Source: Cesiribacter sp964504565 (GTDB taxonomy: Bacteria > Bacteroidota > Bacteroidia > Cytophagales > Cyclobacteriaceae). Taken from it: a stretch of DNA of 64,000 bases. Each line of letters opens with the position of its first letter. The first letter of the stretch is position 1. The notes under the pieces were generated by a model. The model was not told where the DNA came from and did not search any database. It was given only the letters and a program-made list of their open reading frames with translations. This document shows, in pieces, positions 1-9,168 of this stretch. Made by a program: the position numbers and the translations under genes. Location of the stretch: assembly GCA_964504565.1 (NCBI GenBank), contig CAZDEY010000005.1, positions 124,001 through 188,000 on the forward strand. Reading direction: 5' to 3'.

Positions 1-80
1 CTAGATTCACCCAGCCTTACATCTGATACAATACCTAATTGATTGGTTCTCACCTTAGACAGGTTCAATAACTAATACAA

Positions 81-725
81 TTATTTTTTCTGCTTATCCT
101 TGAAATCTCCCCTTCTTATTGACTGAATAAATTTAGCCCAGTTTAGGGGGTTGAAGAACGGGTTGGTCTGTACAAAATACTTATTATGCATTTGCATCAT
201 TTGCTGCTGGGTGTAGCGCTTATAATTTTCGCTGGCATCCATTGGCATATTGGCCATCATGGCCGCTAGTAGGCCGGCGTCCATATTCTTTTCCAATTGG
301 TTAATTTCCTCTTCGTTAGGAAGTTTTAACGCTAAAATGGCCTCTTTAAATAACTGCTCGGTAGGGTAAGGAAAAACCGTGACCTCGGGCATATAGGCGG
401 CATCCGGCGAAAGCTCTACCACTACGGTAAGGGCATCGCCGGCATTATTGGGTATTATAAAGTGCTGGGCCTGGTAGCCTACGTAACTTATTACCACGCT
501 ATCGCCTACCATAACCGGCATGCTAAAGTAGCCTAGTATATTAGATACCGTGCCCCGGCCGGCTTTCGGTACATAAATATGGACACCCGGTAATACGGCG
601 GTAGTATCATCGGAAGCCAACACAACACCCGAAAATTGAACTACCGGGGCCTTGCGCTGAGCCAGGGCAGTATCCAGATCCAGAAACAATATTGGCAGAA
701 GTAGTAGAAGTAGTTTTTTATACAT
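81..725 (-). CDS. Exported carboxypeptidase-regulatory-like domain protein
   Basis: Secreted or periplasmic protein of about 214 residues. A signal peptide (lysines, then a leucine-rich core ending at ALAQ) is followed by one beta-sandwich of the carboxypeptidase-regulatory-like (CarboxypepD_reg-like) type, with the usual LPGVHIYVP, GYFSMPV and VVISYVGYQ strands at residues 35-90. The same fold caps TonB-dependent receptors, but no receptor follows here. The C-terminal half is polar and unrecognised. I use the ATG at 725; a GTG at 734 would add three residues and give a poorer signal peptide. It is divergent from the ArsR gene. The domain call is firm; the role is unknown. Confidence 0.75.
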   Translation of the reverse strand: MYKKLLLLLLPILFLDLDTALAQRKAPVVQFSGVVLASDDTTAVLPGVHIYVPKAGRGTVSNILGYFSMPVMVGDSVVISYVGYQAQHFIIPNNAGDALTVVVELSPDAAYMPEVTVFPYPTEQLFKEAILALKLPNEEEINQLEKNMDAGLLAAMMANMPMDASENYKRYTQQQMMQMHNKYFVQTNPFFNPLNWAKFIQSIRRGDFKDKQKK

Positions 726-833
726 AGCAATCACAAGCCTTTACCTCAGTAAATATACCCAAAAAGGCAGTCATAAAATTATTAAATATATATTTACGCT
801 GAAAGCAAACTGCAAACTGAGTGCCAAACCGGT

Positions 834-1235
834 ATGCGCTTAAAGAATCTGAGTTTAACATTTGGCTTACAGCTTTACAAGGCTTTTTCTGACGAAGCCC
901 GGGTGCGCTTATTGCACCTACTGTATAAGAACGGTGAAATGTGCATATCTGATTTAGAGTTAACACTAGATTTTACCCAGACCAAAACTTCGCGCCATAT
1001 AAATTACCTTAAAAATGCCGGAATACTAACCGCCCGCAAGCAGGAACTTTATATGTTCTACGCAATAAAAGACGAAATGCGGGAGGTAGTTAAAGGCTTA
1101 CTGGAATTAGTAGAGAAAGATGTAGTGCTAAAAAAAGACGCTGATGTTTACCAGATTTTGAATTCTAACCGTGAGCTATCGGTTAATAAACTGCAGCGGC
1201 GTACGTACACCGGCAAGCAACCCACAAACAAATGA
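834..1235 (+). CDS. ArsR-family winged-helix transcriptional regulator
   Basis: Small DNA-binding repressor of about 133 residues. The N-terminal 90 residues form an ArsR winged helix: the helix with FSDEARVRLLHLL, the CISDLELTL and QTKTSRHINYLKNAGIL recognition helices, and a wing at RKQELYMFYAI. The canonical CxC metal site of arsenic or cadmium sensors is not present; only one Cys lies near that helix, so metal sensing cannot be inferred. Its last codons overlap the next gene by 4 bp (ATGA), so the two are probably co-transcribed and translationally coupled. Confidence 0.85.
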   Translation: MRLKNLSLTFGLQLYKAFSDEARVRLLHLLYKNGEMCISDLELTLDFTQTKTSRHINYLKNAGILTARKQELYMFYAIKDEMREVVKGLLELVEKDVVLKKDADVYQILNSNRELSVNKLQRRTYTGKQPTNK

Positions 1236-1948
1236 AACGAACCGGCTATACCCATATATTCTTTGACCTGGACCATACCCTTTGGGACCACGAACGCAAT
1301 AGCCGCGAAACCCTGGACGAGTTATTTGACACCTACGCCTTGCAGGATTTTGGCTTAAGTTGCAAGAATAGTTTCTTTCAAACCTTTGATGCTATAAACC
1401 GGGAATTGTGGGATCGGCGGGAAAAGGATTTGCTGCCGATTGACCAATTGCGCCGGCAGCGCAACGAGCTGCTGGTTGATCGCTGTAATCTGAACTTATA
1501 CCGAAAACAGGCGCTGGACAGGTTTGCCGATTTGAATGTAAGCTACCTGCAAAAGTGCCCGGCCAAACCGCATTTATTGCCATTTGCCACTGACTTGTTA
1601 GAGCAGTTACAGCCTTATTATAAATTGCATATACTAACTAACGGGTTTGCCGATATTCAGCAAATTAAACTGCAAGCATCCGGAATTAGCCAGTATTTTA
1701 CTATGGTGGTAACCCCCGAAGAAGCCGGGGCGCCCAAACCAAGCCCCCGCTACTTTTCGTATGTCTTAGACTCGCTAAAAGCACAGCCTAAGCACTGCCT
1801 TATGATTGGCGATAATATAAACACCGACATAAGCGGAGCCTTAAGCTCGGGAATTGATGCAGTTTATATTAATTCTAACAATAAGCTTCACACGTTTGAT
1901 CTGGTGGCCGATGTGCAATGCTTAAGTGAGTTACTAAATCGTTTCTAA
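1232..1948 (+). CDS. YjjG-family noncanonical pyrimidine nucleotidase (HAD superfamily)
   Basis: HAD-superfamily hydrolase of 238 residues, resembling YjjG, the house-cleaning 5'-nucleotidase that removes noncanonical pyrimidine nucleotides. Motif I is FDLDHTLWD near residue 11 (both catalytic Asp present), motif II is LTNG, the motif III lysine lies in GAPKPSPRYF, and motif IV is IGDNINTDI. The helical cap lies between motifs I and II. Length is normal for the family. It starts inside the end of the ArsR gene (4-bp overlap). The family call is good; the exact substrate is inferred from similarity. Confidence 0.85.
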   Translation: MKRTGYTHIFFDLDHTLWDHERNSRETLDELFDTYALQDFGLSCKNSFFQTFDAINRELWDRREKDLLPIDQLRRQRNELLVDRCNLNLYRKQALDRFADLNVSYLQKCPAKPHLLPFATDLLEQLQPYYKLHILTNGFADIQQIKLQASGISQYFTMVVTPEEAGAPKPSPRYFSYVLDSLKAQPKHCLMIGDNINTDISGALSSGIDAVYINSNNKLHTFDLVADVQCLSELLNRF

Positions 1949-2171
1949 ATTTCTTTAATTTGAATTATTTTAATATTTAGTTTCAATCATAATTGGCAAG
2001 TTTAAAGGCTGTTTTGATTTATTTTTAGGTAAATCACCATTTTTCTAAGCTAGTAGATAGTCAGCTTTAATATTTCATTATTTTAATAGGGTGGTGGTAT
2101 AAGTAGTGTAATATTTTAGTAAATTGTAATTTGCTAAATGGCTTGAAACCCACCAACTTGCGGGTAGGAAG

Positions 2172-4283
2172 ATGAAAAAGTTAGTAGGTATTTACAAATT
2201 TGCGGCAATTGTACTAGCTGCATTTTTCGCCGGGCATCACCAAACTGCCTGCGCCTACAGCCTGCCCGATAGTGTATTTATCTACCTAGAAGAAGCCCCC
2301 CGCGATACTAATTATGTAAAAAATTTAAGCCGTTTTATCAGTCTTGATATTATGAACGGCTACGGTAATGCTTTTGGCTGGGCAGCCCTAACCCTAAAAA
2401 TATCCGATAGCTTGGGTTACGAAGGTGGCCAAGCTATTAGCCACATGAACCTGGCCATCCTGAACGATATGCAGGGTAACTACCAAAAGGCAATGGAGCA
2501 TTACCTAACTGCCAGCCGCAAGCTCCGCGACGTTAACGATGAAGACAACCTGGCGATTCTGTACCAAAACATGGGCTATTTTTATAGTGCCCAGGGCAAT
2601 TATCGGCAAGCTATAGATATTACCAAACTTGCGGCAAGCTTAACCACTAAGCTATACGGTGAGCGGGGGCCGGCCTACAATTGGGGCAACCTTGGCTACT
2701 ACTATTCCGAAACCGGGGAGTACGATAGCGCGCTGTATTACACCCTGAAAGCCTACGAAATACTCAAAGTAGAGAAGGATTCGGCCGGTTTAGGCGAGGT
2801 GTTTTATAACCTGGGCAATATTGCTTACAAAGCCGATAGTAATGCTAGTAAAGCCTTAAACTATGCCCTGCAGGCCGAAGAGTTTTACGCGGTTCCACCA
2901 ATAGAGTTAGAAACGTTAGTAGAGTGCCGCTACTTTATTGGTTCTATGTACTTAGAAACGGGTGATTATGCTAATGCCCGTAAGTATTTGCTACTAGCCC
3001 TACAAGATGCGGAACAGAATAATTACCGCTTAACAATCAAAAATATTTACCAGCAGTTAAGTGCTGTTGAAGCCGCTAAGCAAAATTGGCGCGATGCTTA
3101 TATAAGCCATATCCGTTTCTTTCAGATCCACGATTCGCTATACAACAACCGCTCGGGCCAAAAGGTAGAACAGCTTAAAACCGAATACGAACTGGAAACC
3201 CGCGAGGCCCGGATTGAACTACTGAAGAAAGACCAGATCATTCAAAAGGATGAATTAGAGCGGCAAATGCTGTTACGTAACAGTTTCTTTGGCCTATTTG
3301 GTTTATTTGCGGTAGTGGCCTTTGTGCTATACCGCAGCAACGAATCTAAAAACCGAACTAATAAGCTGCTTTTAAGTCAGAAAAAGCAAATTGAGGAGCA
3401 GCACGAGGCCATTCTTCGCCAAAATGAGTTGCTGGAGGAACAAAAGCAATCTATGCTGGATCAGGCTGATTATTTGGAGGATGCCAACAACCAGATTGTC
3501 TTCCAGAAAGAAACTATTGAGCAAAAAAACCGCGACATAACCGACAGCCTAACCTACGCCCGCCGTATGCAGCACGCTATGTTGCCGGCAACCAAAGATT
3601 TACACAAGTACCTACCCGATAGCTTCATCTGGCTGCAACCGCGCGATATTGTAAGCGGGGACTTCTACTGGTTTGCCAAGGTTAATAACAAGCTTTTTCT
3701 GGCCGCTATAGACTGTACTGGCCACGGGGTGCCAGGGGCGTTTATGTCGCTTATCGGCGATGTATATTTAAACCAGATTGTATACCAGGAAAAAATTAGC
3801 AGTCCCTGCGATATTCTTCAAAAGTTACATAAATACGTACGGCGAGCCCTTAATCAGGATACTACTTCTAACCAAGATGGTATGGAAATAGCGTTATGCG
3901 TATTAGATACTGACTCCAAGACTGTGCAATATGCCGGAGCCCGTAATAGCCTGTATTTCATCCAAAACAATGAAGTAAATAAATTGGCCGGCGATAGGGT
4001 GTACGTCGGAGGATTTTTACCGCCCAATTTTAAAGGGTTTACCTGTAAGGAGCTTGCGCTGGAAGAGCCGGCCAGTTTCTATATGTGTACCGACGGCGTA
4101 AAGGATCAGTTTGGAGGTGCCGATGATAAAAAATACGGTGAAACCCGTTTCAAAAACCTTTTGCTAAAGCTGCATAAGCTTCCGTTTGAAGTGCAGGAAG
4201 TTCAGGCTAAGGCCGCAATTGCCGAATGGATGGAAGGCTACGAACAAATTGATGATATGCTGCTTATGGGCTGGCGGGTTTAG
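2172..4283 (+). CDS. TPR sensor with C-terminal SpoIIE-type PP2C phosphatase
   Basis: Signal-transduction phosphatase of 703 residues. A signal peptide (about 1-28) is followed by periplasmic TPR repeats (about 60-330), a short helix, one membrane span near residues 368-387, a long cytoplasmic coiled coil rich in Gln and Glu (390-470), and a SpoIIE domain (480-703). Metal-binding and catalytic motifs are visible: DIVSGDFYW, DCTGHGVPGAFMS, TDGVKDQFGG and the terminal QIDDMLLMG. Such proteins dephosphorylate serine or threonine on partner-switching anti-anti-sigma factors; no partner gene is adjacent. The ATG at 2172 has an AGGAAG sequence just upstream. Confidence 0.88.
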   Translation: MKKLVGIYKFAAIVLAAFFAGHHQTACAYSLPDSVFIYLEEAPRDTNYVKNLSRFISLDIMNGYGNAFGWAALTLKISDSLGYEGGQAISHMNLAILNDMQGNYQKAMEHYLTASRKLRDVNDEDNLAILYQNMGYFYSAQGNYRQAIDITKLAASLTTKLYGERGPAYNWGNLGYYYSETGEYDSALYYTLKAYEILKVEKDSAGLGEVFYNLGNIAYKADSNASKALNYALQAEEFYAVPPIELETLVECRYFIGSMYLETGDYANARKYLLLALQDAEQNNYRLTIKNIYQQLSAVEAAKQNWRDAYISHIRFFQIHDSLYNNRSGQKVEQLKTEYELETREARIELLKKDQIIQKDELERQMLLRNSFFGLFGLFAVVAFVLYRSNESKNRTNKLLLSQKKQIEEQHEAILRQNELLEEQKQSMLDQADYLEDANNQIVFQKETIEQKNRDITDSLTYARRMQHAMLPATKDLHKYLPDSFIWLQPRDIVSGDFYWFAKVNNKLFLAAIDCTGHGVPGAFMSLIGDVYLNQIVYQEKISSPCDILQKLHKYVRRALNQDTTSNQDGMEIALCVLDTDSKTVQYAGARNSLYFIQNNEVNKLAGDRVYVGGFLPPNFKGFTCKELALEEPASFYMCTDGVKDQFGGADDKKYGETRFKNLLLKLHKLPFEVQEVQAKAAIAEWMEGYEQIDDMLLMGWRV

Positions 4284-4319
4284 TAAACTTCAGGTTTAGG
4301 GTAAAGCAGCTTATTTTTA

Positions 4320-4327
4320 TACCTTTG
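4320..4327 (+). promoter_or_regulatory. Putative Bacteroidota -7 promoter box for pruA
   Basis: TACCTTTG matches the Bacteroidota -7 consensus TAnnTTTG exactly, 25 bp before the pruA ATG. A TTTA at 4295-4298 lies at about the right distance for the -33 TTTG element. Inferred from consensus only. Confidence 0.45.
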
Positions 4328-4352
4328 CTGGCAGAATTATAACCTGATAGCT

Positions 4353-5984
4353 ATGTCCAACGGATTTTTTCAAGTTCCTGAACCTAAGAACGAACCAATT
4401 TTAAGTTACGCACCCGGTACCGATGAGCGCCGCAAGTTGCAAGATGCTATACGCGAGCTTCGGGCTAAAGAAATAGAGGTGCCTATGTATATTGGCGGCG
4501 AAGAAGTAACTACCGGAAATAAAAAACGGATGAGCCCGCCGCACGATCACCAGCATACGCTGGGGCATTTTCACATGGGCGATGCCGAGCACGTAAAGCA
4601 GGCTATTCAGGCAGCTTTAAACGCTAAAGAAGCCTGGGAAAATTTGAGCTGGGAAATGCGGGCGTCAATATTCCTGAAAGCGGCCGATTTAATTGCCGGA
4701 CCGTACCGGGCTAAGCTTAATGCCGCTACCATGCTGGGGCAATCAAAAAATGCGTTCCAGGCCGAAATTGACTCAGCATGCGAAATTATCGACTTCCTGC
4801 GCTTTAATGTGTACTTTATGACTCAGCTCTACAAAGAGCAACCTAAAAGTGCACCCGGCATCTGGAACCGTATGGAATACCGGGCGCTGGAAGGTTTTGT
4901 ATTTGCCCTTACTCCCTTCAATTTTACAGCTATTGCGGGCAATTTGCCTACGGCACCGGCTATGCTGGGCAATACAGTAGTATGGAAGCCGGCCGAAACG
5001 CAAATTTACTCGGCCAATGTACTAATGGAAATCTTCCGCGAAGCCGGGGTGCCGGATGGGGTTATTAACCTTATTTATGTAAACGGCCCTACTGCCGGCG
5101 ATGTAATTTTCTCTCACCCAGACTTTGCAGGAATACACTTTACCGGATCTACCGGCGTATTCCAGACTATCTGGAAAACGATTGGCGAAAACATTCAAAC
5201 CTATAAGAGCTACCCCAGAATTGTAGGTGAAACGGGTGGTAAAGACTTTGTAATTGCCCACGAAACAGCTAATGCTAAAGAGTTGGCTACCGCTTTAGTA
5301 AGAGGGGCCTTCGAATTCCAGGGTCAAAAGTGTTCGGCCGCCTCTAGGGCTTATATACCGGCTAACTTATGGGATGATGTAAAGAAATACATGCTGGAAG
5401 ACCTGAAAACCTTTAAAATGGGTGGTACCGAAGACTTCGGCAACTTTATAAATGCAGTAATTGACGAGCGCAGTTTCGATAAAATTGCCAAGTATATAGA
5501 TGGCGCCAAGCAGGCTGATGCGGTTGAAGTAGTGGCCGGTGGTACCTATGATAAGAGTAAGGGTTATTTTATTGCCCCAACCGTGCTAAAAACCGAAGAC
5601 CCAAGCTACACTACCATGTGCGAGGAAATATTTGGGCCCGTACTTACTATTTACGTTTACCAGCCGGAGCGTTTTGAAGAAACCCTGGAACTAGTAGACA
5701 GTACGTCACCATACGCTCTTACTGGTTCTATTATCTCTAAAGATAGATACGCAGTTGAATTGGCTACCAAAAAATTGCGCCATGCGGCCGGTAACTTCTA
5801 CATAAACGATAAACCTACCGGCGCAGTAGTAGGGCAGCAGCCATTTGGCGGGGCCCGGGCCAGCGGAACCAACGATAAAGCCGGAGCCCAGCTGAACTTA
5901 TTGCGCTGGGTATCAGCCCGTACGATTAAAGAAACGTTTGTTCCGCCGACTGACTACCGTTATCCCTTCCTTAATAAGGAATAA
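4353..5984 (+). CDS. pruA: L-glutamate gamma-semialdehyde dehydrogenase (1-pyrroline-5-carboxylate dehydrogenase)
   Basis: NAD-dependent enzyme that oxidises glutamate semialdehyde to glutamate, the second step of proline breakdown. At 543 residues it is the usual length of the stand-alone (eukaryote-like) P5C dehydrogenase. The catalytic Cys is Cys327 in QGQKCSAASRAYIP, the general-base Glu is Glu293 in GETGGKDF, and TPFNFTAIAGNL and FTGST are the cofactor-site motifs. The C-terminal PFGGARASGTNDKAG is also typical. No proline dehydrogenase gene is nearby. It has its own promoter box and a strong terminator, so it is probably transcribed alone. Confidence 0.95.
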   Translation: MSNGFFQVPEPKNEPILSYAPGTDERRKLQDAIRELRAKEIEVPMYIGGEEVTTGNKKRMSPPHDHQHTLGHFHMGDAEHVKQAIQAALNAKEAWENLSWEMRASIFLKAADLIAGPYRAKLNAATMLGQSKNAFQAEIDSACEIIDFLRFNVYFMTQLYKEQPKSAPGIWNRMEYRALEGFVFALTPFNFTAIAGNLPTAPAMLGNTVVWKPAETQIYSANVLMEIFREAGVPDGVINLIYVNGPTAGDVIFSHPDFAGIHFTGSTGVFQTIWKTIGENIQTYKSYPRIVGETGGKDFVIAHETANAKELATALVRGAFEFQGQKCSAASRAYIPANLWDDVKKYMLEDLKTFKMGGTEDFGNFINAVIDERSFDKIAKYIDGAKQADAVEVVAGGTYDKSKGYFIAPTVLKTEDPSYTTMCEEIFGPVLTIYVYQPERFEETLELVDSTSPYALTGSIISKDRYAVELATKKLRHAAGNFYINDKPTGAVVGQQPFGGARASGTNDKAGAQLNLLRWVSARTIKETFVPPTDYRYPFLNKE

Positions 5985-6006
5985 AGCTTGTAGTAGAAAA
6001 TTATAG

Positions 6007-6040
6007 AAAAGAGGCTGGCAAAAGACAGCCTCTTTTTTTT
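6007..6040 (+). terminator. Rho-independent terminator after pruA
   Basis: Perfect stem GAGGCTG / CAGCCTC (6011-6017 and 6026-6032), extended by A/T pairs, followed by a run of eight T, 23 bp after the pruA stop. Confidence 0.9.
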
Positions 6041-6271
6041 GCTGAATTACAAACCCGGTTAGCCAAAAAATCGTATCTGAATTTGATCTGTTCAGGATTA
6101 AATAGTACGTCTGGTTGAATTTCCAATATCCTGTTGCTGGCTAGCTATTTTTATATTTAATCCGGAATGAGTTTTAGGTATATCTTTCATTATAGACTTT
6201 TATAACTAAATTTAGGATTAATCATATAGAATCTTATTTTAATTACTTAAATTTGTTGCAAACTTTTTAAT

Positions 6272-7252
6272 ATGGAAACTAACTCTGTGTCAAGTACTAC
6301 AGCTTCTACTCTAACTACTACCGGCGGCTCCGTTATGGATTATGTGCGCCTGGCCCGGCCCGATCACTGGTTCAAGAATGTGTTTATGATTCCGGGTATG
6401 GTATTCGCTTATATGTACTTTAGGCCCGAGTTAGGCTGGGAAATTTGGCAAAATTTGGTAATAGGTGTAGTTGCTACCTGCTTAATTGCCTCGGCCAATT
6501 ACGTAATTAACGAATGGCTAGATGCTGAATTTGACCGCCACCATCCGGTAAAAAAGTTTAGGCCGTCAGTTACTAAAAAATTGAGCACCACTATAATTTA
6601 TAGTGAGTATGCAGCATTAGCAATAGTTGGCTTGGGCTTAGCCTATATGGTTTCATTTGCCTTTTTTCTGGTTTTGCTCCTGCTTTTGGTAATGGGTTTT
6701 CTGTATAACGTAAAGCCATTTCGTACCAAAGACCGGGCGTATATAGATGTGCTTAGCGAATCTATTAACAACCCTATACGCTTTGTGCTGGGTTGGTTAA
6801 TATTTGCACCATTTATGTTTCCACCTTCAAGTATTTTAGTGGCCTACTGGATGGGCGGCGCTTTTTTAATGGCCAGCAAAAGGTTTGCCGAGTACCGTTT
6901 TATTGATGACCCAGCCCGGGCTTCCCTCTATCGTAAATCTTTTGGCCAGTATTCGGAAACGTCGTTGCTTATTTCGGCTTTCTACTACGCAGTAGCTTGT
7001 ACTTTCTTTCTGGGCATATTCCTGATTAAACACCGTATTGAGCTACTTTTAACTTTCCCATTTTTGGCTTTAATGTTCTCCTGGTATCTACGCATTGCCC
7101 ACCGTCAGGATTCTACCGCTCAACGCCCCGAAGAGCTATATAAAAACTGGAAGTTTATGATTTTTATAGGCTTGCTCTCTATTATGTTTATTAGCTTACT
7201 CTTTATAGATATTGACTGGTTAAGCTATTTTCTTATAAACAACTTTGGGTGA
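6272..7252 (+). CDS. UbiA-family prenyltransferase, decaprenyl-phosphate phosphoribosyltransferase-like
   Basis: Integral membrane prenyltransferase of 326 residues with about eight to nine spans. The first aspartate-rich motif is in NYVINEWLDAEFDRHHP followed by VKKFRP, and the loop YNVKPFRTKDRAYIDVLSES follows; these resemble DPPR synthase (the mycobacterial UbiA, Rv3806c), which transfers phosphoribose to polyprenyl phosphate, more than quinone prenyltransferases. ARPDHWFKN near the N-terminus and SKRFAEYRF fit the same subgroup. Flanked by two terminators, so monocistronic. The family is certain; substrate specificity is inferred from motif resemblance. Next to it, on the other strand, lies a GT-C-like membrane protein that might use a lipid-linked sugar. 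Confidence 0.8.
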   Translation: METNSVSSTTASTLTTTGGSVMDYVRLARPDHWFKNVFMIPGMVFAYMYFRPELGWEIWQNLVIGVVATCLIASANYVINEWLDAEFDRHHPVKKFRPSVTKKLSTTIIYSEYAALAIVGLGLAYMVSFAFFLVLLLLLVMGFLYNVKPFRTKDRAYIDVLSESINNPIRFVLGWLIFAPFMFPPSSILVAYWMGGAFLMASKRFAEYRFIDDPARASLYRKSFGQYSETSLLISAFYYAVACTFFLGIFLIKHRIELLLTFPFLALMFSWYLRIAHRQDSTAQRPEELYKNWKFMIFIGLLSIMFISLLFIDIDWLSYFLINNFG

Positions 7253-7275
7253 GAATCCTAATACTATAAAAAATA

Positions 7276-7306
7276 AAAAGGCTGCCTACTAATTGGGCAG
7301 CCTTTT
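7276..7306 (+). terminator. Rho-independent terminator after the UbiA-like gene
   Basis: Perfect 11-bp stem (7276-7286 with 7296-7306; core GGCTGCC / GGCAGCC) with a T4 end, 23 bp after the stop. Symmetric A and T flanks could make it work in both directions. The rest of the 250-bp spacer to 7503 holds nothing recognisable. Confidence 0.85.
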
Positions 7307-7503
7307 CAGTTTATAAGTACTTTATACTTAGCTATGAAGTTCCTATTAACTTTTCTGCAGACCTCTATCAGCTATATACTACTGAGTTCCAAAATTGACT
7401 TATCCTTCTTTAGTAAAGGTGAAGAGCTTTGAGGAGGTATGAAAAGTCCTGGTTTTGTGATATAACTGTTAGTGAATAGAACCTGTCCAGATATACTAGT
7501 GAT

Positions 7504-9042
7504 TTACTCAAGTACGGCTGGTGTTGGATTGCTATAGACCTTCCACTCCTTTCTTTCCTTAACTAAGTCGTAGTCTTTCACAAACTCATTTACTTGCGGG
7601 TTATCGCCTTTGGTTAGTATGTAATCAACTAATTGGTAGTTGCAGGTATCTAATACGGTGCCCAACTCAGAGGCATTGTATTTATACCATTCGTAATGCT
7701 CGGGCAGCTTAGTAAACGGGGCTTTTCTTCTTACTAAACCAAACCTAAAGTCAATTGCCATAGTAGAAGCAATGCCCTGATTCCAGGTGATATAATAGTT
7801 TTGAAAGTGGGTTTGCAGTGCCCGGCCCCGGTAGTCATTGTTCAGTATAATGCCGCTTAGCCGTTTTGTATTATCAAGCCCGGCAAACAGGGTAGGGTTA
7901 AACTCTTGGTTAAGAATGTTAAACTGAACCAGGTAATGGCCCCATAGCCCGAGGTGTAGTACTAATACATTAAGAATATATACCCTACCACCTTTCTTTA
8001 ATTTAGGAATATAGAGGCTTCCGGTTATTAGAGCGGCCAGTAAAAGTATGGTGCTAAAGCGGTGCGAAATAGGCGATTGGCCCGGTAAATCGTTAGGCAA
8101 GATAAGGTAACACAGGAAGGTTATTACTAGAAAAATTGTAATGTAGATATTCTGGTTTAGCGTTAGGTACTTAAGCCCTTTGCTTTTGAAGTTAGTATAG
8201 GCAGCTAATAATGGCGCAAAGACTAAAAGAAATAGAATTAGGGCCACCCCTAAGCCTAACGCACCCTCAAAAAGCACATGATTATCAAATACTGGTAAGC
8301 CCAGCTTTTCGTAAAATTCAATAAAGTATTTGTTAAAAAAATGTTCAGAAACTTCTTCGGGTATAGCCTCTTGAGTTGAACCCCGGGCTACCCACCATAT
8401 ACCCATAATAATTACTACCGGAACAGTGGTTAAAATATGGGGCCATAAAGCCAAGAGGTTTTTGCGGCAGGCGTATAAATACGAAAAGCCTAAAATTAGC
8501 AAGGCCAGCATAGCACTTTGGGCGTGCATAAAGAAGATAACCAATAATAAAACTGCCTGATATATTTTAAATAGTAGCGAAGGCGTTTCTATATCTTTTA
8601 GGATAAAATAGAAAATATAGAATAGTAGAGGTATAGATATAGTATAACCTACAAAACCAAAGCTAACGTTGTAGCCATATAAATACACAAACGCTAAAAG
8701 TGCGTACCAAGTGTTTCCTTTAAGCTGCTTTACTACCAAATAAATTGAGGTTGGGAGTAAAATATAGTACAGTAGGAAAAAGAATTTATTCCCTATTTCT
8801 ACCGAAGGAAAAATGGGCAGGTTACATACCCATATATGAAACATGTTAGGAAAGTACCAAGGTACTAGTGAGTAGTACTCACTAAACTGGTTATTTGGAC
8901 TATTATAAAACTTAAAAATTGTAGCCTCGGCTAGGTGGTTGGGCAAATCCCAGAAAGGAAGCAAGTTGCAATAAAAAAGTACCAGTGCGTGCAATACTAA
9001 AAACAGCACCAGCCAATATTGCGGTTTGTCAAAGAGTTTCAT
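7504..9042 (-). CDS. Polytopic membrane protein, GT-C glycosyltransferase-like
   Basis: Hydrophobic protein of 512 residues with roughly ten to twelve membrane spans and a C-terminal soluble tail of about 120 residues. The first periplasmic loop has FWDLPNHLAEA near residue 30; an acidic motif here is where GT-C enzymes bind a polyprenyl-phosphate sugar. No characterised family is recognised with confidence, so GT-C-like is an inference from topology and the loop motif. The neighbour at 6272 may make a polyprenyl-linked donor, but the two are convergent, not an operon. A soluble tail with several aromatic residues might bind glycan. Confidence 0.6.
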   Translation of the reverse strand: MKLFDKPQYWLVLFLVLHALVLFYCNLLPFWDLPNHLAEATIFKFYNSPNNQFSEYYSLVPWYFPNMFHIWVCNLPIFPSVEIGNKFFFLLYYILLPTSIYLVVKQLKGNTWYALLAFVYLYGYNVSFGFVGYTISIPLLFYIFYFILKDIETPSLLFKIYQAVLLLVIFFMHAQSAMLALLILGFSYLYACRKNLLALWPHILTTVPVVIIMGIWWVARGSTQEAIPEEVSEHFFNKYFIEFYEKLGLPVFDNHVLFEGALGLGVALILFLLVFAPLLAAYTNFKSKGLKYLTLNQNIYITIFLVITFLCYLILPNDLPGQSPISHRFSTILLLAALITGSLYIPKLKKGGRVYILNVLVLHLGLWGHYLVQFNILNQEFNPTLFAGLDNTKRLSGIILNNDYRGRALQTHFQNYYITWNQGIASTMAIDFRFGLVRRKAPFTKLPEHYEWYKYNASELGTVLDTCNYQLVDYILTKGDNPQVNEFVKDYDLVKERKEWKVYSNPTPAVLE

Positions 9043-9109
9043 TACCAGATAAGTAGTAGCTTAGCAGTAAAGTAATATATAATATTACTTTGAGCCTAAT
9101 TTTTAAACA

Positions 9110-9137
9110 TAAAAAATGGGCTACAAATATAGCCCAT
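9110..9137 (-). terminator. Terminator for the DUF3127 gene (minus strand)
   Basis: Stem ATGGGCTA / TAGCCCAT (9116-9123 with 9130-9137), loop of 6. Read on the minus strand it is followed by a T run (the A run at 9110-9116 on the plus strand), about 30 bp after the stop at 9169. Confidence 0.7.
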
Positions 9138-9168
9138 ATTATTATATATCTGTCTACGTAATTGCTGG

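Noticed and set aside
1..80. Possible feature at the left edge
   Set aside because: Eighty bases of spacer downstream of the first gene with no recognisable signal.
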